This document shows positions 37,315-45,993 of a stretch of DNA of 64,000 nucleotides, in pieces. A program made the translations under genes and the position numbers. The notes beneath the pieces were generated by a model, which saw nothing but the letters and a program-made list of their open reading frames with translations, did no database searches and had not been told where the DNA came from. The stretch lies in NCBI RefSeq assembly GCF_019428685.1, contig NZ_CP080095.1, positions 4,030,001-4,094,000 of the forward strand. The letters are read 5' to 3'. Position 1 is the first letter of the stretch. Every line of letters starts with the position of its first letter. This stretch comes from Paraburkholderia edwinii (GTDB lineage Bacteria; Pseudomonadota; Gammaproteobacteria; Burkholderiales; Burkholderiaceae).

Positions 37315-38475
37315 CTATGTGATGGCCGGTTCGAGATAGCCGGTGAGGATCAGCGCCGCCTGCGCCGCGCCGAACAGCACGATAACGAGTGCACCTGCTA
37401 CCGCGAACACACGTTGCGCCGTTTTCATTTTCGAACGAATGCGAATGCCACGCGCGCTGATCAGGCGATTCGCACCGATCGCGCCAAGGCCGAACAGCGT
37501 CACCGTTAGCGCGACGCCAGCACCGATGGCGAAGGTCGCCGCGATGCCGACAAACGGCGTGTGTGCCGCAATCGCGGCGATCAGCACGAAGATCGATCCC
37601 ACGCATGGCCGCACGCCCGATGCGAACCCGGTCGCGAGAATTTGCGAGGCGGTCGAGCGTTTGGAGCGCGCGAACATGCTTTGGCTTGAGGAGCGCCGCG
37701 CGTGGAACTGCAGTTTATTGCCCAGATACGCCGGTTCGTCGAGCGACTCGGCGCTTTGCGACCTGATAGACCGCTCATCGGGCACGAGCTTCAATGTGCC
37801 GGCATCATCGCAACAGTCGTGGCGCGCAAGCGTCGTGTATATCGTCCAGCCGCCTGCAAGGCAGAGCAGCAGACAACTCGTCACGTCGAGCGACGCCGCA
37901 TTCGAAAGCACATTCGACATGCCCTGCTTCGCGAACCATGCGGCGCCGAATACGAGCACGATCGCGCTCATCGCCTGCACCGTCGCGGTCCATGCCGCGA
38001 GCGAAACCGCTTCGGCGACGCGCGTATTGCGCGAGCCGAGATACGTGCCGGTGACGAGCTTGCCGTGCCCCGGTCCGACCGCATGCAACACGCCATAGGC
38101 GAATGCGAGGCCAATCAACGTGAGCCACGTGAATGCCGTTGATGAACGATGCAAGTCTGCAGCGGCATCGGCGAGCCTCGCGTTAAGTCTGCCCTGCCAG
38201 ACAATCGAGAAGGCCAATACCTTGCGAGCAAATTCAGGCAGCACGAACTTGTGTGCGGGCTCCGCGACGGGCGTTGTGCCGGTCGTACTCGACGCATTTG
38301 AATCGTTCGCCGTCGCGGACGTTGACGGCGCTTGAACCGGGCGGCCGAATACATCGACGTGCGATGTTGCCGCAATAGATGTTGCCGCATTAGCCGGCGT
38401 AATCCACGCAAAGGTTATTGCCGCAATACACAGCGCGAGCAGAACGCCCAGCATCGAGCGATTGAATGTCAGCAT
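37315..38475 (-). CDS. NicO/RcnA-type nickel/cobalt exporter-like membrane protein
   Basis: 386 aa with six or more TM helices. The N-terminal signal-like segment and a Ser/Thr-rich linker precede the NicO signature GVLHAVGPGHGKLVTGTYLGSR (His residues in the first metal motif), then a cytoplasmic loop of about 90 residues with a His/Cys cluster (LARHDCCDDAG). The second half carries ASGVRPCVGSIFVLIAA and GAGVALTVTLFGLGAIG. It moves Ni2+/Co2+ by family analogy; direction is not readable. Its ATG overlaps the DUF1007 stop by 7 bases, indicating coupling. Confidence 0.9.
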   Translation of the reverse strand: MLTFNRSMLGVLLALCIAAITFAWITPANAATSIAATSHVDVFGRPVQAPSTSATANDSNASSTTGTTPVAEPAHKFVLPEFARKVLAFSIVWQGRLNARLADAAADLHRSSTAFTWLTLIGLAFAYGVLHAVGPGHGKLVTGTYLGSRNTRVAEAVSLAAWTATVQAMSAIVLVFGAAWFAKQGMSNVLSNAASLDVTSCLLLCLAGGWTIYTTLARHDCCDDAGTLKLVPDERSIRSQSAESLDEPAYLGNKLQFHARRSSSQSMFARSKRSTASQILATGFASGVRPCVGSIFVLIAAIAAHTPFVGIAATFAIGAGVALTVTLFGLGAIGANRLISARGIRIRSKMKTAQRVFAVAGALVIVLFGAAQAALILTGYLEPAIT

Positions 38476-39062
38476 GAGATCGCCATCGCCTGTGGCACGA
38501 CGATGCCGTTGAAAATGGGATGTGCGTGATCCGTGAACGGCTTCGCGGTACAGGTCGCTGCGGCGTGTCCTTCGATCGTGACGGCATTCGCACCATCGGG
38601 CTCGTAGTCGACAAAGAACGAATCGTCCCAGATGCCAAGCGAGACTTTGTGTGCCTTCACGTCTATGGGCATCTTTAGCGGCAATACGAACGTATAGACA
38701 AGCTTGCCATGATCGACCGATACGCGAAAGCCGGTGGGGTCGCCGAAATCCAGCGCTTGTCCGTCTGCAAAGAGATGGCTGAAGTATTGCGCGCCCGCGA
38801 GCGACGAAAAGGCCTGTTCGCGGAAAATTGCGGTCTGCTTTGCGTCGAGTGGCCCGTTATCGGGCAACGCATCAACGCCGACCAATTGAACGGGAAAACC
38901 TTCCGAAAAGCGCCACATTTCCGCTATTGAAATCACGCGCGTGCCTTGCATTTGCACACGCGCCGCAAACCGGATCCACACATGCGGATGCGCGACAACC
39001 GTGCCCGACACAAGCAATATGGCAATCGACAACAACAGCCGGATGACGCGCGGATTCAACAT
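38469..39062 (-). CDS. DUF1007 periplasmic protein (NicO partner)
   Basis: 197 aa. The ATG at 39062 is used; the longer frame begins with TTG. A signal peptide (RLLLSIAILLVSGTVVA) ends at HPHVWIRFAARV, the hallmark DUF1007 start with His residues that could bind metal. DUF1007 proteins are almost always encoded before NicO-type transporters, as here, and are presumed metal chaperones or delivery proteins. The stop overlaps the NicO start. Confidence 0.9.
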   Translation of the reverse strand: MLNPRVIRLLLSIAILLVSGTVVAHPHVWIRFAARVQMQGTRVISIAEMWRFSEGFPVQLVGVDALPDNGPLDAKQTAIFREQAFSSLAGAQYFSHLFADGQALDFGDPTGFRVSVDHGKLVYTFVLPLKMPIDVKAHKVSLGIWDDSFFVDYEPDGANAVTIEGHAAATCTAKPFTDHAHPIFNGIVVPQAMAISC

Positions 39063-39441
39063 CGCATTCGCTTGCTGGTTCAATCATGACGCGGCATTCT
39101 CGCATGACTGAGAAACGGTGCGGAACGCAATGTGGTGAAATCGCGGCTATGCGATTTCATTAAATTTTTACGCGCGCCGATTAGATCGCCATTGCAAACG
39201 TTTGCGCTATCACTTAGTAGCCTTGTCGGAAAAGAATCTTGTTTGTATGATCGACGCGGCGACGGTCATAAGAAGTCAACCTATTACAACACCTCGCCAA
39301 AGACTGCTCACCTGAGAGCAATGACGGTATGCATTGCCGCCGCCATGTAGAGCTGAAAGCTGAAAACAAAAATCGAAAGCATAGAGCGGCGAGCATGCCA
39401 TTGGCATAGCACACAGCGACATCAGTCGCACGGGGGCCGAT
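39063..39441. other. divergent promoter region, DUF1007-NicO versus MCP
   Basis: About 380 bases. AT-rich near 39150-39175, with a perfect 12-bp palindrome at 39194. I saw no metal-regulator site that I could name. Confidence 0.4.
39194..39205. promoter_or_regulatory. perfect palindrome GCAAACGTTTGC
   Basis: A 12-bp perfect palindrome in the divergent region. Its core (AAACGTTT, central CpG) is like operators of LacI/PurR-type proteins (E. coli PurR half site GCAAAC). No such regulator gene is adjacent. Confidence 0.4.
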
Positions 39442-40866
39442 ATGGAATCAACGGACAAGTTGCTACGTGGCATCTACGCAAAGGCAGACTGGCTGATGCT
39501 CGCCATCGTGTGGTGTCTGGTGGGCGTCTCAGCGGTGCTTGCGACTTATAGCTTCACGTGGTCCGCAGTCATGTGGGTTGCACTGCCTACCGGGGTCATC
39601 GCGTCGGCCATGGTGTTCTGGTATGCAGGCGCACTCGTCACACGTCTCGTTCTCGCCGCCAGCCTCATGACGCTGGCCGCATTGCAGATTCATCAGGCGC
39701 GCGGGCTCGGCGAACTGCATTTCGGCGTATTCGTTTTGATGTCTTTTTTGCTCGCGTATCGCGACTGGCGGCCCATCGTCTGCGCGGCCGCGGTGATCGC
39801 CGTGCATCACTTCACGTTCAATTATCTGCAGCTTGCCGGCTTCGGCGTGTACTGCTTCACCCAGCCCGCGTTATCGACGGTTCTGTTGCACGCCGCCTAC
39901 GTGATCGCTCAAACGACTCTGCTCGTCTTCATTGCATTGCAGATGAAAACCGACGCGCGGGCGGGACGCGAACTCGCGATGCTTGGCGAAAGTCTGTCGC
40001 GCGAAGAAGGCCGTTTCGATCTGCGCTTCCCGCCGATGACGCTCAAGGGCGAAAGCAGCCGCACCTTCAAGAGCACGCTCGACGCGATCCATCACGTGAT
40101 GCGCGAAATCACGCTGACGATCGACCGGATAGCCGCTTCGTCGGAAAACATTGCTTCCGAAAATCAGACGCTGTTGAACGATATCGCCACGCAAGCGAAC
40201 GGGCTCAAGTCGACGAACGTCGCGATGGCGCAGATCGCCAAACGCGTGCGCGCCAGCGCCGAGCACGCGGCCAGTGCCGACCGCCTCGCGAAACAGACGT
40301 CGTCGGTTGCGCAGCAAAGCGGCGCGACCGTGGGTGAAGTCGTCAATACGATGACCGAGATCGACGAAGCGGTGAACCGCATGGGCGACATGATTGCGAC
40401 GATCGAGGGCATTGCGTTTCAAACCAACATTCTTGCGCTGAATGCGTCGGTCGAAGCTGCGCGCGCGGGCGAACACGGCCGAGGTTTCGCGGTCGTGGCT
40501 GATGAAGTGCGCAAGCTCGCACAAAGAAGCGCCGGCGCCGCGCACGATATCAAGGCACTGATCACCGATTCTCTGCAGCGTGTGCAGCGCGGTTCTTCGC
40601 TTGCCACGCAGGCCGGCGACGCGATGCGTCATGTGGTCGGACAGGTCGAGAATGTAGCGGAACTGATTCAGCAAATCAGTTCGACCAGCGACGAGCAGAG
40701 CCGCGATGTCGACCGGTTTAGCGAAGGCATCGACAATATGGACTCTGCGCTCGGCGGCAATGTCGAGCACGTGAAGGGCGTTGTGTCGGCATCGGGCAGC
40801 TTGCGCGAGCAGGCGAAACAGCTGCGTGGCGCGATGTCGGCGTTTCTGGTTGAACAGGGTTGCTAA
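39442..40866 (+). CDS. methyl-accepting chemotaxis protein with membrane-embedded sensor
   Basis: 474 aa. About six TM helices fill residues 15-175 with very short loops, so there is no periplasmic ligand domain; this part includes HQARGLGELHFGVFVLMSF and AVHHFTFNYLQLAGFG. Then a helical coiled coil and the conserved MCP tip (IEGIAFQTNILALNASVEAARAGEHGRGFAVVADEVR), with no CheR-binding C-terminal pentapeptide. GGGGGCCGAT precedes the ATG. It most likely senses a hydrophobic ligand, redox state or membrane property. No chemotaxis gene is adjacent. Confidence 0.93.
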   Translation: MESTDKLLRGIYAKADWLMLAIVWCLVGVSAVLATYSFTWSAVMWVALPTGVIASAMVFWYAGALVTRLVLAASLMTLAALQIHQARGLGELHFGVFVLMSFLLAYRDWRPIVCAAAVIAVHHFTFNYLQLAGFGVYCFTQPALSTVLLHAAYVIAQTTLLVFIALQMKTDARAGRELAMLGESLSREEGRFDLRFPPMTLKGESSRTFKSTLDAIHHVMREITLTIDRIAASSENIASENQTLLNDIATQANGLKSTNVAMAQIAKRVRASAEHAASADRLAKQTSSVAQQSGATVGEVVNTMTEIDEAVNRMGDMIATIEGIAFQTNILALNASVEAARAGEHGRGFAVVADEVRKLAQRSAGAAHDIKALITDSLQRVQRGSSLATQAGDAMRHVVGQVENVAELIQQISSTSDEQSRDVDRFSEGIDNMDSALGGNVEHVKGVVSASGSLREQAKQLRGAMSAFLVEQGC

Positions 40867-40894
40867 TCGCGGGGCTTCAGGTCGACCATCGAAC

Positions 40895-41305
40895 TTAAGC
40901 CGCCGTCAGCTCTAAACCCTCGTCGAGCCAACCGGTGATCCCGCCGATCATCACCTTCACCGGCCGCCCCAACTTCGCCAGTTGTATCGCCCCTCGGGTC
41001 GCGCCATTACAGTGAGGTCCAGCGCAGTACGTTACGAAGAGCGTATCGAGTGGATAACCGCTGAGCTTCGACGCGACGATCTTTCCGTGAGGCAGATTGA
41101 TGGCACCGGGCACATGACCTGTCGCGAACATCGTCGGACTGCGGACGTCGAGCAATACGAACCCCGGCTTACCGCTGCGGAACGCTGCAGCGACATCGGA
41201 GCAGTCGGTTTCGAGTCGCAGCGACGCCTGGAAATGAGCGAGTGCGGCCGCGCTGTCTGCCGCGGCCATCGAGGTGACGGAGTTGAGTTCGTTGATGGTC
41301 GACAT
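40895..41305 (-). CDS. single-domain rhodanese-like protein
   Basis: 136 aa; the ATG at 41305 is chosen as the only good start. A rhodanese fold with the active-site Cys in TYCAGPHCNGATRGA (Cys-x4-Cys variant loop), preceded by FVLLDVRSPTMFATGHVPGAINLPHG. It could be a sulfurtransferase. It is divergent from the FtrA/GlxA-type regulator by 125 bases. This pairing is common in Burkholderia and suggests control by the regulator. Confidence 0.9.
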   Translation of the reverse strand: MSTINELNSVTSMAAADSAAALAHFQASLRLETDCSDVAAAFRSGKPGFVLLDVRSPTMFATGHVPGAINLPHGKIVASKLSGYPLDTLFVTYCAGPHCNGATRGAIQLAKLGRPVKVMIGGITGWLDEGLELTAA

Positions 41306-41430
41306 GTTTGACGTCCGATAAACGTGAGGGTCGTGGAGATTCTGGCGAAACGATTCAGGCGTTCTTATTTTGTCTACTGACCGTTCGCACGATAAGTGGC
41401 GCAATCGCCAATCTCCGGTAACATCGCGCC

Positions 41431-42396
41431 ATGAACAATCATCTTGTCGTGGCGCTGGCTTACGACCATCTCTGCACGTTCGAATTCGGCTGCGTAACCG
41501 AATTGTTTGCGCTCGAGCGGCCGGAACTTGATGTCGACTGGTATCAGTTCGCTGTCTGCGCAATTGAACCCGGACCGCTTCGCGCGGCCGGCGGCGTCAC
41601 GATCTCGGCGCCCTACAAACTCAAGTTGCTTGAGCGCGCGGATACAATCGTAGTGCCCGGTTGGCGTGATATGAACGAACTGCCACCCGAGCCTCTGCTA
41701 AAGAAGATTCGCGCCGCTTATCAACGTGGCGCACGGCTTTGCTCGATCTGTTCCGGCGTATTCGTGCTTGCTGCGGCGGGTGTGCTCGACGGCAAAACCG
41801 TCACCACCCATTGGCGCTATGCCGCCGCCTTGCAGGAACGCTACCCGCATATCCGCGTGCGGCCCGACGCTCTTTACGCTGACGAAGGACAAGTCATCAC
41901 ATCGGCCGGATCAGCCGCCGGACTCGATATGCTGCTTCATCTCGTGCGATGCGACTATGGCAGTACCGTGGCGAATCGAGTTGCACAACGCCTCGTGTTA
42001 CCGCCCCATCGCGAGGGCGGTCAAGCCCAATTTGTCCCCCGCCCTATGCCGCAGGATGAAGGCGGGCGTCTCGCGAAATTGATGGACTGGGTGCGCGAGC
42101 ATCCCGCATTGCCGCACACACTTCGCTCGCTTGCCGATCGTGCGGCGGTTAGCCCGCGCACACTGCAACGGCAGTTTCACGATGCCACCGGCATGGCGCC
42201 CTATGAATGGCTGATACGTGAACGCGTTGGCGTCGCCCGTGAATTGCTCGAAGGAAAAGCGTCCTTGCCTATTGCCTGCGTTGCGGAGCTAGCGGGCTTC
42301 GGGTCAGAGGAGTCTATGCGCAGACACTTCCGCCGAATAGCATTTACCAGTCCGGTCGCGTATCGACAAAAGTTCGGCAACCGCGCGATTCCTTAA
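41431..42396 (+). CDS. ftrA: FtrA/GlxA-type transcriptional regulator (DJ-1/PfpI + AraC)
   Basis: 321 aa. The N-terminal DJ-1/PfpI-like domain has ICSGVFVLAAAGVLDGKTVTTHWRYA, with the Cys/His pair of the family. The C-terminal AraC double HTH is residues about 220-315: LRSLADRAAVSPRTLQRQFHDATGM and IACVAELAGFGSEESMRRHFRR. FtrA-type regulators often lie next to a rhodanese, as here. Gene symbol is by that match. Its stop overlaps the stop of the convergent DUF3563 gene. Confidence 0.9.
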   Translation: MNNHLVVALAYDHLCTFEFGCVTELFALERPELDVDWYQFAVCAIEPGPLRAAGGVTISAPYKLKLLERADTIVVPGWRDMNELPPEPLLKKIRAAYQRGARLCSICSGVFVLAAAGVLDGKTVTTHWRYAAALQERYPHIRVRPDALYADEGQVITSAGSAAGLDMLLHLVRCDYGSTVANRVAQRLVLPPHREGGQAQFVPRPMPQDEGGRLAKLMDWVREHPALPHTLRSLADRAAVSPRTLQRQFHDATGMAPYEWLIRERVGVARELLEGKASLPIACVAELAGFGSEESMRRHFRRIAFTSPVAYRQKFGNRAIP

Positions 42397-42557
42397 CGCT
42401 CACGTTCGCCACAAGCGCGAATACCGTCCCGCTCAATCGCGCGCATGCGTCTCTCAAGTTCCGCAAGATCGCACGCACACGAAAGGTAATCGACGCAGCG
42501 GCGTTCGTGCGCCCGCCCGATCCACTCACCCAGCTTTTCAAGTAAAAACGCAAACAT
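42393..42557 (-). CDS. DUF3563 family mini-protein
   Basis: 54 aa. TTGGAGTAGATC precedes the ATG. The sequence MFAFLLEKLGEWIG... with DYLSCACDLAELERRMRAIE matches the DUF3563 pattern of small Burkholderia proteins: an N-terminal amphipathic helix with aromatic and Leu residues, an acidic then Arg-rich helix. Function is unknown. The stop TAA overlaps that of ftrA on the other strand by two bases. Confidence 0.8.
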   Translation of the reverse strand: MFAFLLEKLGEWIGRAHERRCVDYLSCACDLAELERRMRAIERDGIRACGERER

Positions 42558-42719
42558 GATCTACTCCAACGCATAAAAAACGCCCGGCGTCCCGTTGTCA
42601 GCGGAAGCTTTGCCGGATGTTCGTACTATGCGCCGTCGTTAGCCATTTATTATCTGCGCCGAATCGCCATCACCTTTCCATTCACAAAAATAATGGCAAG
42701 GCGAGACCGGCGAGAGATA

Positions 42720-43073
42720 TCAGCTGCTGAATGCGTCGAGCTTCAATTCATATGATTGACCGATCCAGATTGCAGCATCGCGATGGTCGCTCAGCGAATC
42801 TCCCGTGTTCGGATGGATGAACACGTCAAGCGCACCATGATTGAGCGTCAGCCACGACACGATCGCGGCGAAGCGCTCAGGCGCGAATGCAAGTTGATAC
42901 GACCACTGCGGATGAGGTCCGACAGGCCGCTCATGAAAACGCCCAAGCTCGATGCCTGCGCCAAGTTCCTGCTCGATTACTTGCCGCAAGACCCAGGCTG
43001 CGTCGCGGCTATCGGCATCGAAATAGACATGAGCGTGCCAGCTTTTGATCACGCTCGTGCTGCGTGTAGACAT
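42720..43073 (-). CDS. DOPA 4,5-dioxygenase family protein
   Basis: 117 aa; the ATG at 43073 is preferred over a TTG at 43085. DOPA dioxygenase motifs are present: SWHAHVYFDADSRDAAW (first His cluster), GRFHERPVGPHPQWSYQLAF and NHGALDVFIHPNTGD. The His residues probably bind a metal. Family members cleave catecholic rings, but the bacterial ones have no confirmed substrate. No catechol pathway is nearby. Monocistronic. Confidence 0.9.
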   Translation of the reverse strand: MSTRSTSVIKSWHAHVYFDADSRDAAWVLRQVIEQELGAGIELGRFHERPVGPHPQWSYQLAFAPERFAAIVSWLTLNHGALDVFIHPNTGDSLSDHRDAAIWIGQSYELKLDAFSS

Positions 43074-43242
43074 AGCAGTGTCCAAAAAAAATGACCCATA
43101 TGGTCCCTGAAACTTCGACCGTCACCGGCTCATTATCGCGCTGCTAGCAGATACACGCGCTCTTGCGGCCGAACTTCTCCGCAAGAGCGCGACGGCGCTG
43201 GCTTCCTCAGGGAGACCCGCGCCGTCGCCTTATCGACCCACC

Positions 43243-44619
43243 TCAAGCGGCATTGGCAATACGCACCAACTTGCGGTTCAGGAATTCACCCATACCGTGT
43301 TCGGACAGCTCCCGCCCAAAGCCGGAATTCTTCACGCCGCCAAAAGGCAAGCCCGGTGAATCGACGAAGCACGAATTGATGTACACCATGCCGGCTTCGA
43401 TAAGAGACGCAACATGCTGCGCGTGCCCGATATCGGCAGAGAAAACGAACGCACCCAAACCATATTTGGTCGCGTTGGCTAACTTGATCGCCTCTTCTTC
43501 GCTGTTCACGATATAGAAGGACAGCACCGGTCCAAACGCTTCCTGCTGATGAAGCGGATTGTCCACTGCAATATCCGTGACGATTGTCGGCTCGAGAAAG
43601 AACCCCGGGCGATCGACACGCTTGCCGCCATGGACGATCGTCGCGCCCGCTGCCCTGGCTGCCGCAACCTGGTTAAGCAGACCTTCAAGCGCGCGCTCGC
43701 TGACAATCGGGCCAAGCTGCGTCTTTTCGTCGGTCGGGTCGCCAACCCGGATTGCCGCGAACCGCTGCTTCAGTTCGGCCAGCATTTTTTCGCCACGCGC
43801 CTTGCCCACCACAATTACGCGCTTGATATTGACGCAACCCTGCCCTCCGTTGAACGTGCGGCCCATCACGATCTGTTCGACCGCATGGTCCATCGGCGCG
43901 TCTTCGAGAATAAGCGCGGGGTCGCTGCCGCCGAGTTCGAGAATCACCTTCTTCAGATTGCGTCCTGCACGTTCGGCCACGGACGTCCCTGCTCTTTCGC
44001 TGCCGGTCAGTGCAACGCCGCGCACGCGGAAATCGTCGACGAGTTTCGCAACCTGGTCGATGCTGATGAAGAGGTTCGTATAGACGCCCTCCGGCGCACC
44101 CGCTTCTTCGAACAGCCGCGCGAACGCGAGCGCGCATTGCGGCACGTTTTCAGCGTGTTTCATCATCACAACGTTGCCCGCGATGATTTGCGGCGCGGCG
44201 ACACGGGCCAACTGATAGTACGGGAAATTCCACGGCTCGATCGCGAGAATGACGCCGACCGGCTCCGACACGACAGTGGCGCCCGGCTCGCCAGGCACCG
44301 GCTGCGGCCGGAGGAATTGTTCCGCGTTTTTCGCGTAGTAGTCGAGAATGTCGGCGACGAGATCGACTTCTGCGTAACTTTGCGCGGTGACCTTGCCCAT
44401 CTCGAGGGTCGGATATGTGGCGTATTCGTCGCGCTTCTCGCGCAGAATTCGCGCGGCGCGCGCGACGATCCTTGCCCGCTCGGCGACCGGCCTGTGCCGC
44501 CAGTCCTCGCGATAACGCTGATCCGCGGTGGTCAGCGCGTTGAAGACCTGCTCGTCCGATTGAAGCGGAAATTCCTTGACTACCTTGCCCGTTGCCGGGT
44601 TGACAGTACTAAAGCTCAT
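43243..44619 (-). CDS. NAD(P)-dependent aldehyde dehydrogenase (succinate-semialdehyde type)
   Basis: 458 aa. AAGGAGCAGATC precedes the ATG. ALDH motifs: NAD-binding PWNFPYYQLARVAAPQI, general base Glu in LELGGSDPALIL, nucleophile Cys in NGGQGCVNIKR. The chain ends LPFGGVKNSGFGRELSEHG. Closest overall to the succinate-semialdehyde dehydrogenase (GabD/Sad) type by motif pattern, but the substrate is not certain. The gene is under a predicted promoter with a LacI operator (44677-44690), and it is next to the ligase-like gene, so the aldehyde may come from the LacI-controlled pathway. Confidence 0.9.
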   Translation of the reverse strand: MSFSTVNPATGKVVKEFPLQSDEQVFNALTTADQRYREDWRHRPVAERARIVARAARILREKRDEYATYPTLEMGKVTAQSYAEVDLVADILDYYAKNAEQFLRPQPVPGEPGATVVSEPVGVILAIEPWNFPYYQLARVAAPQIIAGNVVMMKHAENVPQCALAFARLFEEAGAPEGVYTNLFISIDQVAKLVDDFRVRGVALTGSERAGTSVAERAGRNLKKVILELGGSDPALILEDAPMDHAVEQIVMGRTFNGGQGCVNIKRVIVVGKARGEKMLAELKQRFAAIRVGDPTDEKTQLGPIVSERALEGLLNQVAAARAAGATIVHGGKRVDRPGFFLEPTIVTDIAVDNPLHQQEAFGPVLSFYIVNSEEEAIKLANATKYGLGAFVFSADIGHAQHVASLIEAGMVYINSCFVDSPGLPFGGVKNSGFGRELSEHGMGEFLNRKLVRIANAA

Positions 44620-44676
44620 GATCTGCTCCTTGAAGCATCCATCTTCTCAATGAAAGGAAAGTAGCAATCGGCCTTT

Positions 44677-44723
44677 CGAAACCGATTTCGCTAGAATATA
44701 CAAACTAAGTTGAGATTCTTCAA
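44677..44723 (-). promoter_or_regulatory. promoter and LacI-type operator of the aldehyde dehydrogenase gene
   Basis: On the minus strand: TTGAAG (-35, 44723-44718), 17 bases, TATATT (-10, 44700-44695), then 4 bases and the operator CGAAATCGGTTTCG (44690-44677). The operator is a 13/14 match to CGAAATCGATTTCG and would cover the transcription start. Confidence 0.7.
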
Positions 44724-44744
44724 GAAGGCTGCAGAACATGACTT

Positions 44745-44758
44745 CGAAATCGTTTTTT
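44745..44758. promoter_or_regulatory. weaker LacI-type half operator, possible auxiliary site
   Basis: CGAAATCGTTTTTT matches 11 of 14 positions. It is 68 bases (centre to centre) upstream of the dehydrogenase operator, and overlaps the ligase stop codon. It could be a loop partner or chance. Confidence 0.3.
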
Positions 44759-45993
44759 CAAATTTCCAGACAATCGAGCGAATCCTGCGAGCGCAGGCGG
44801 TCTTTCGCTGCCGCGACGAAGTGAAACGCGCCGCCCTCCGCATAGGCGAACTCGCCGGTACTGAACCAGCCGCCTATCGAGAAAACTTGAGATGTCGCCT
44901 TCGGGTCGTGCAGATAGCCGGCCATCACGTTGTAGCCGCGCAGTTGCAATTCACCTTGTTGCCCGTCGGGCAAGGCGGCGCCGCTTACGCGATCGACAAT
45001 TCGAAACTCGATATCTGCGGAATCGAGCGCACCGCTGGGCACGCCGCATTGCAACGCCTCATCCTCGCGACTACACATGACTGGCATCGCCAGGCATTCG
45101 GACATGCCGTATAACGCAGTGAGCTTTACGCCCCGCGACTTCCATGCCTGAGTGGCAACACGACGCCCAAGCCCCCCGCGCTCGCGGAATGCCCCACGCC
45201 GCCAACTGGCGAGCGGGTAGTCGCCAACATTGAGTACCGCGTCCATCATCGTGTCCGAGCCAAAGAAATGCGTAACACGGTGCCGCTCGATCGTGGCGGC
45301 TATGTGCTCGGTCCGGCATGCCGGCATTAACATGCAGGCAGCACCGGACGCCAGCGCCGTCATGACATGCGCAAACCCGAGCGCGTTATCAAGAGGGAGC
45401 GCGCAGAGCGCAACATCTCTCTCGCGCATGTCATTGAACCGCGCGAGCGTGTGCGCGTGCCGCGCAATGCCGCCCGCGGTGTGAACTGCAAGCCGCGGTG
45501 TGTCATTCGTTTCGCACGTAGTGAACGCACATAGCAAATCGGTCTCCCGGCCCTCCCGGCGGGAGTAAGGCTTCAACGAACTCCATTCGAAGCTGTCGAA
45601 CCGCGCGACCTCGACGATGTGCTGCAAGGTGATACACGAAGCCTTGATTTCTTTCGCAGCACCAACGTAGTCGAAATCGGAAAATTTTTGCGGAACCATG
45701 AGTGCGCGCGCTTTCGCACGCTTGACGACGTGCAGCACCTGCTGTGATTGAAGCCGTGCGTTCACAGGCACCATCAAAATGCCGAGTTGCGCAGCCGCAA
45801 AGAACAATTGCATCCACACGGCGCCCTCGGGTAACCATACCGCGACGATATCGCCTCTCCCCAACCCGAGCCCGCGCAGGAAAGCGGCAGCACGCCGCGA
45901 TTCGGTTCTTAGCTCGCCGCGCGTAAATGTCCGGTCGCCATAATGCAAGGCAACCAACCCAGCGTTGTGCGACTCGAGCAGGTCAAAAGCCAT
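44758..45993 (-). CDS. truncated acyl-CoA-ligase-like (AMP-binding) protein, probably degenerate
   Basis: 411 aa, against about 500-550 for the family. The N-terminal adenylate-forming domain is recognisable: FLRGLGLGRGDIVAVWLPEG, LGILMVPVNARL, KLTALYGMSECLAMP (A5 motif), QQGELQLRGYNVMAGYLHDP, STGEFAYAEG. However, the P-loop position reads CETNDTPRLAVHT, not TSGTTGxPK, and the protein stops at KDRLRSQDSLDCLEI, just where the hinge and the C-terminal domain with the catalytic Lys should begin. It is overlapped 11 bases by the flavin reductase. It is likely a remnant or a pseudoenzyme; a normal ligase function is unlikely. Confidence 0.8.
   Translation of the reverse strand: MAFDLLESHNAGLVALHYGDRTFTRGELRTESRRAAAFLRGLGLGRGDIVAVWLPEGAVWMQLFFAAAQLGILMVPVNARLQSQQVLHVVKRAKARALMVPQKFSDFDYVGAAKEIKASCITLQHIVEVARFDSFEWSSLKPYSRREGRETDLLCAFTTCETNDTPRLAVHTAGGIARHAHTLARFNDMRERDVALCALPLDNALGFAHVMTALASGAACMLMPACRTEHIAATIERHRVTHFFGSDTMMDAVLNVGDYPLASWRRGAFRERGGLGRRVATQAWKSRGVKLTALYGMSECLAMPVMCSREDEALQCGVPSGALDSADIEFRIVDRVSGAALPDGQQGELQLRGYNVMAGYLHDPKATSQVFSIGGWFSTGEFAYAEGGAFHFVAAAKDRLRSQDSLDCLEI

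Noticed and set aside
39432-39441. GCCGATAT just before the MCP start as a sigma-28 (FliA) -10 box
   Set aside because: It runs into the ATG, leaving no 5' leader, and no TAAA-type -35 lies 15 bases upstream.
43549-44664. A 371-codon plus-strand frame over the aldehyde dehydrogenase gene
   Set aside because: Antisense to a dehydrogenase with all catalytic motifs.
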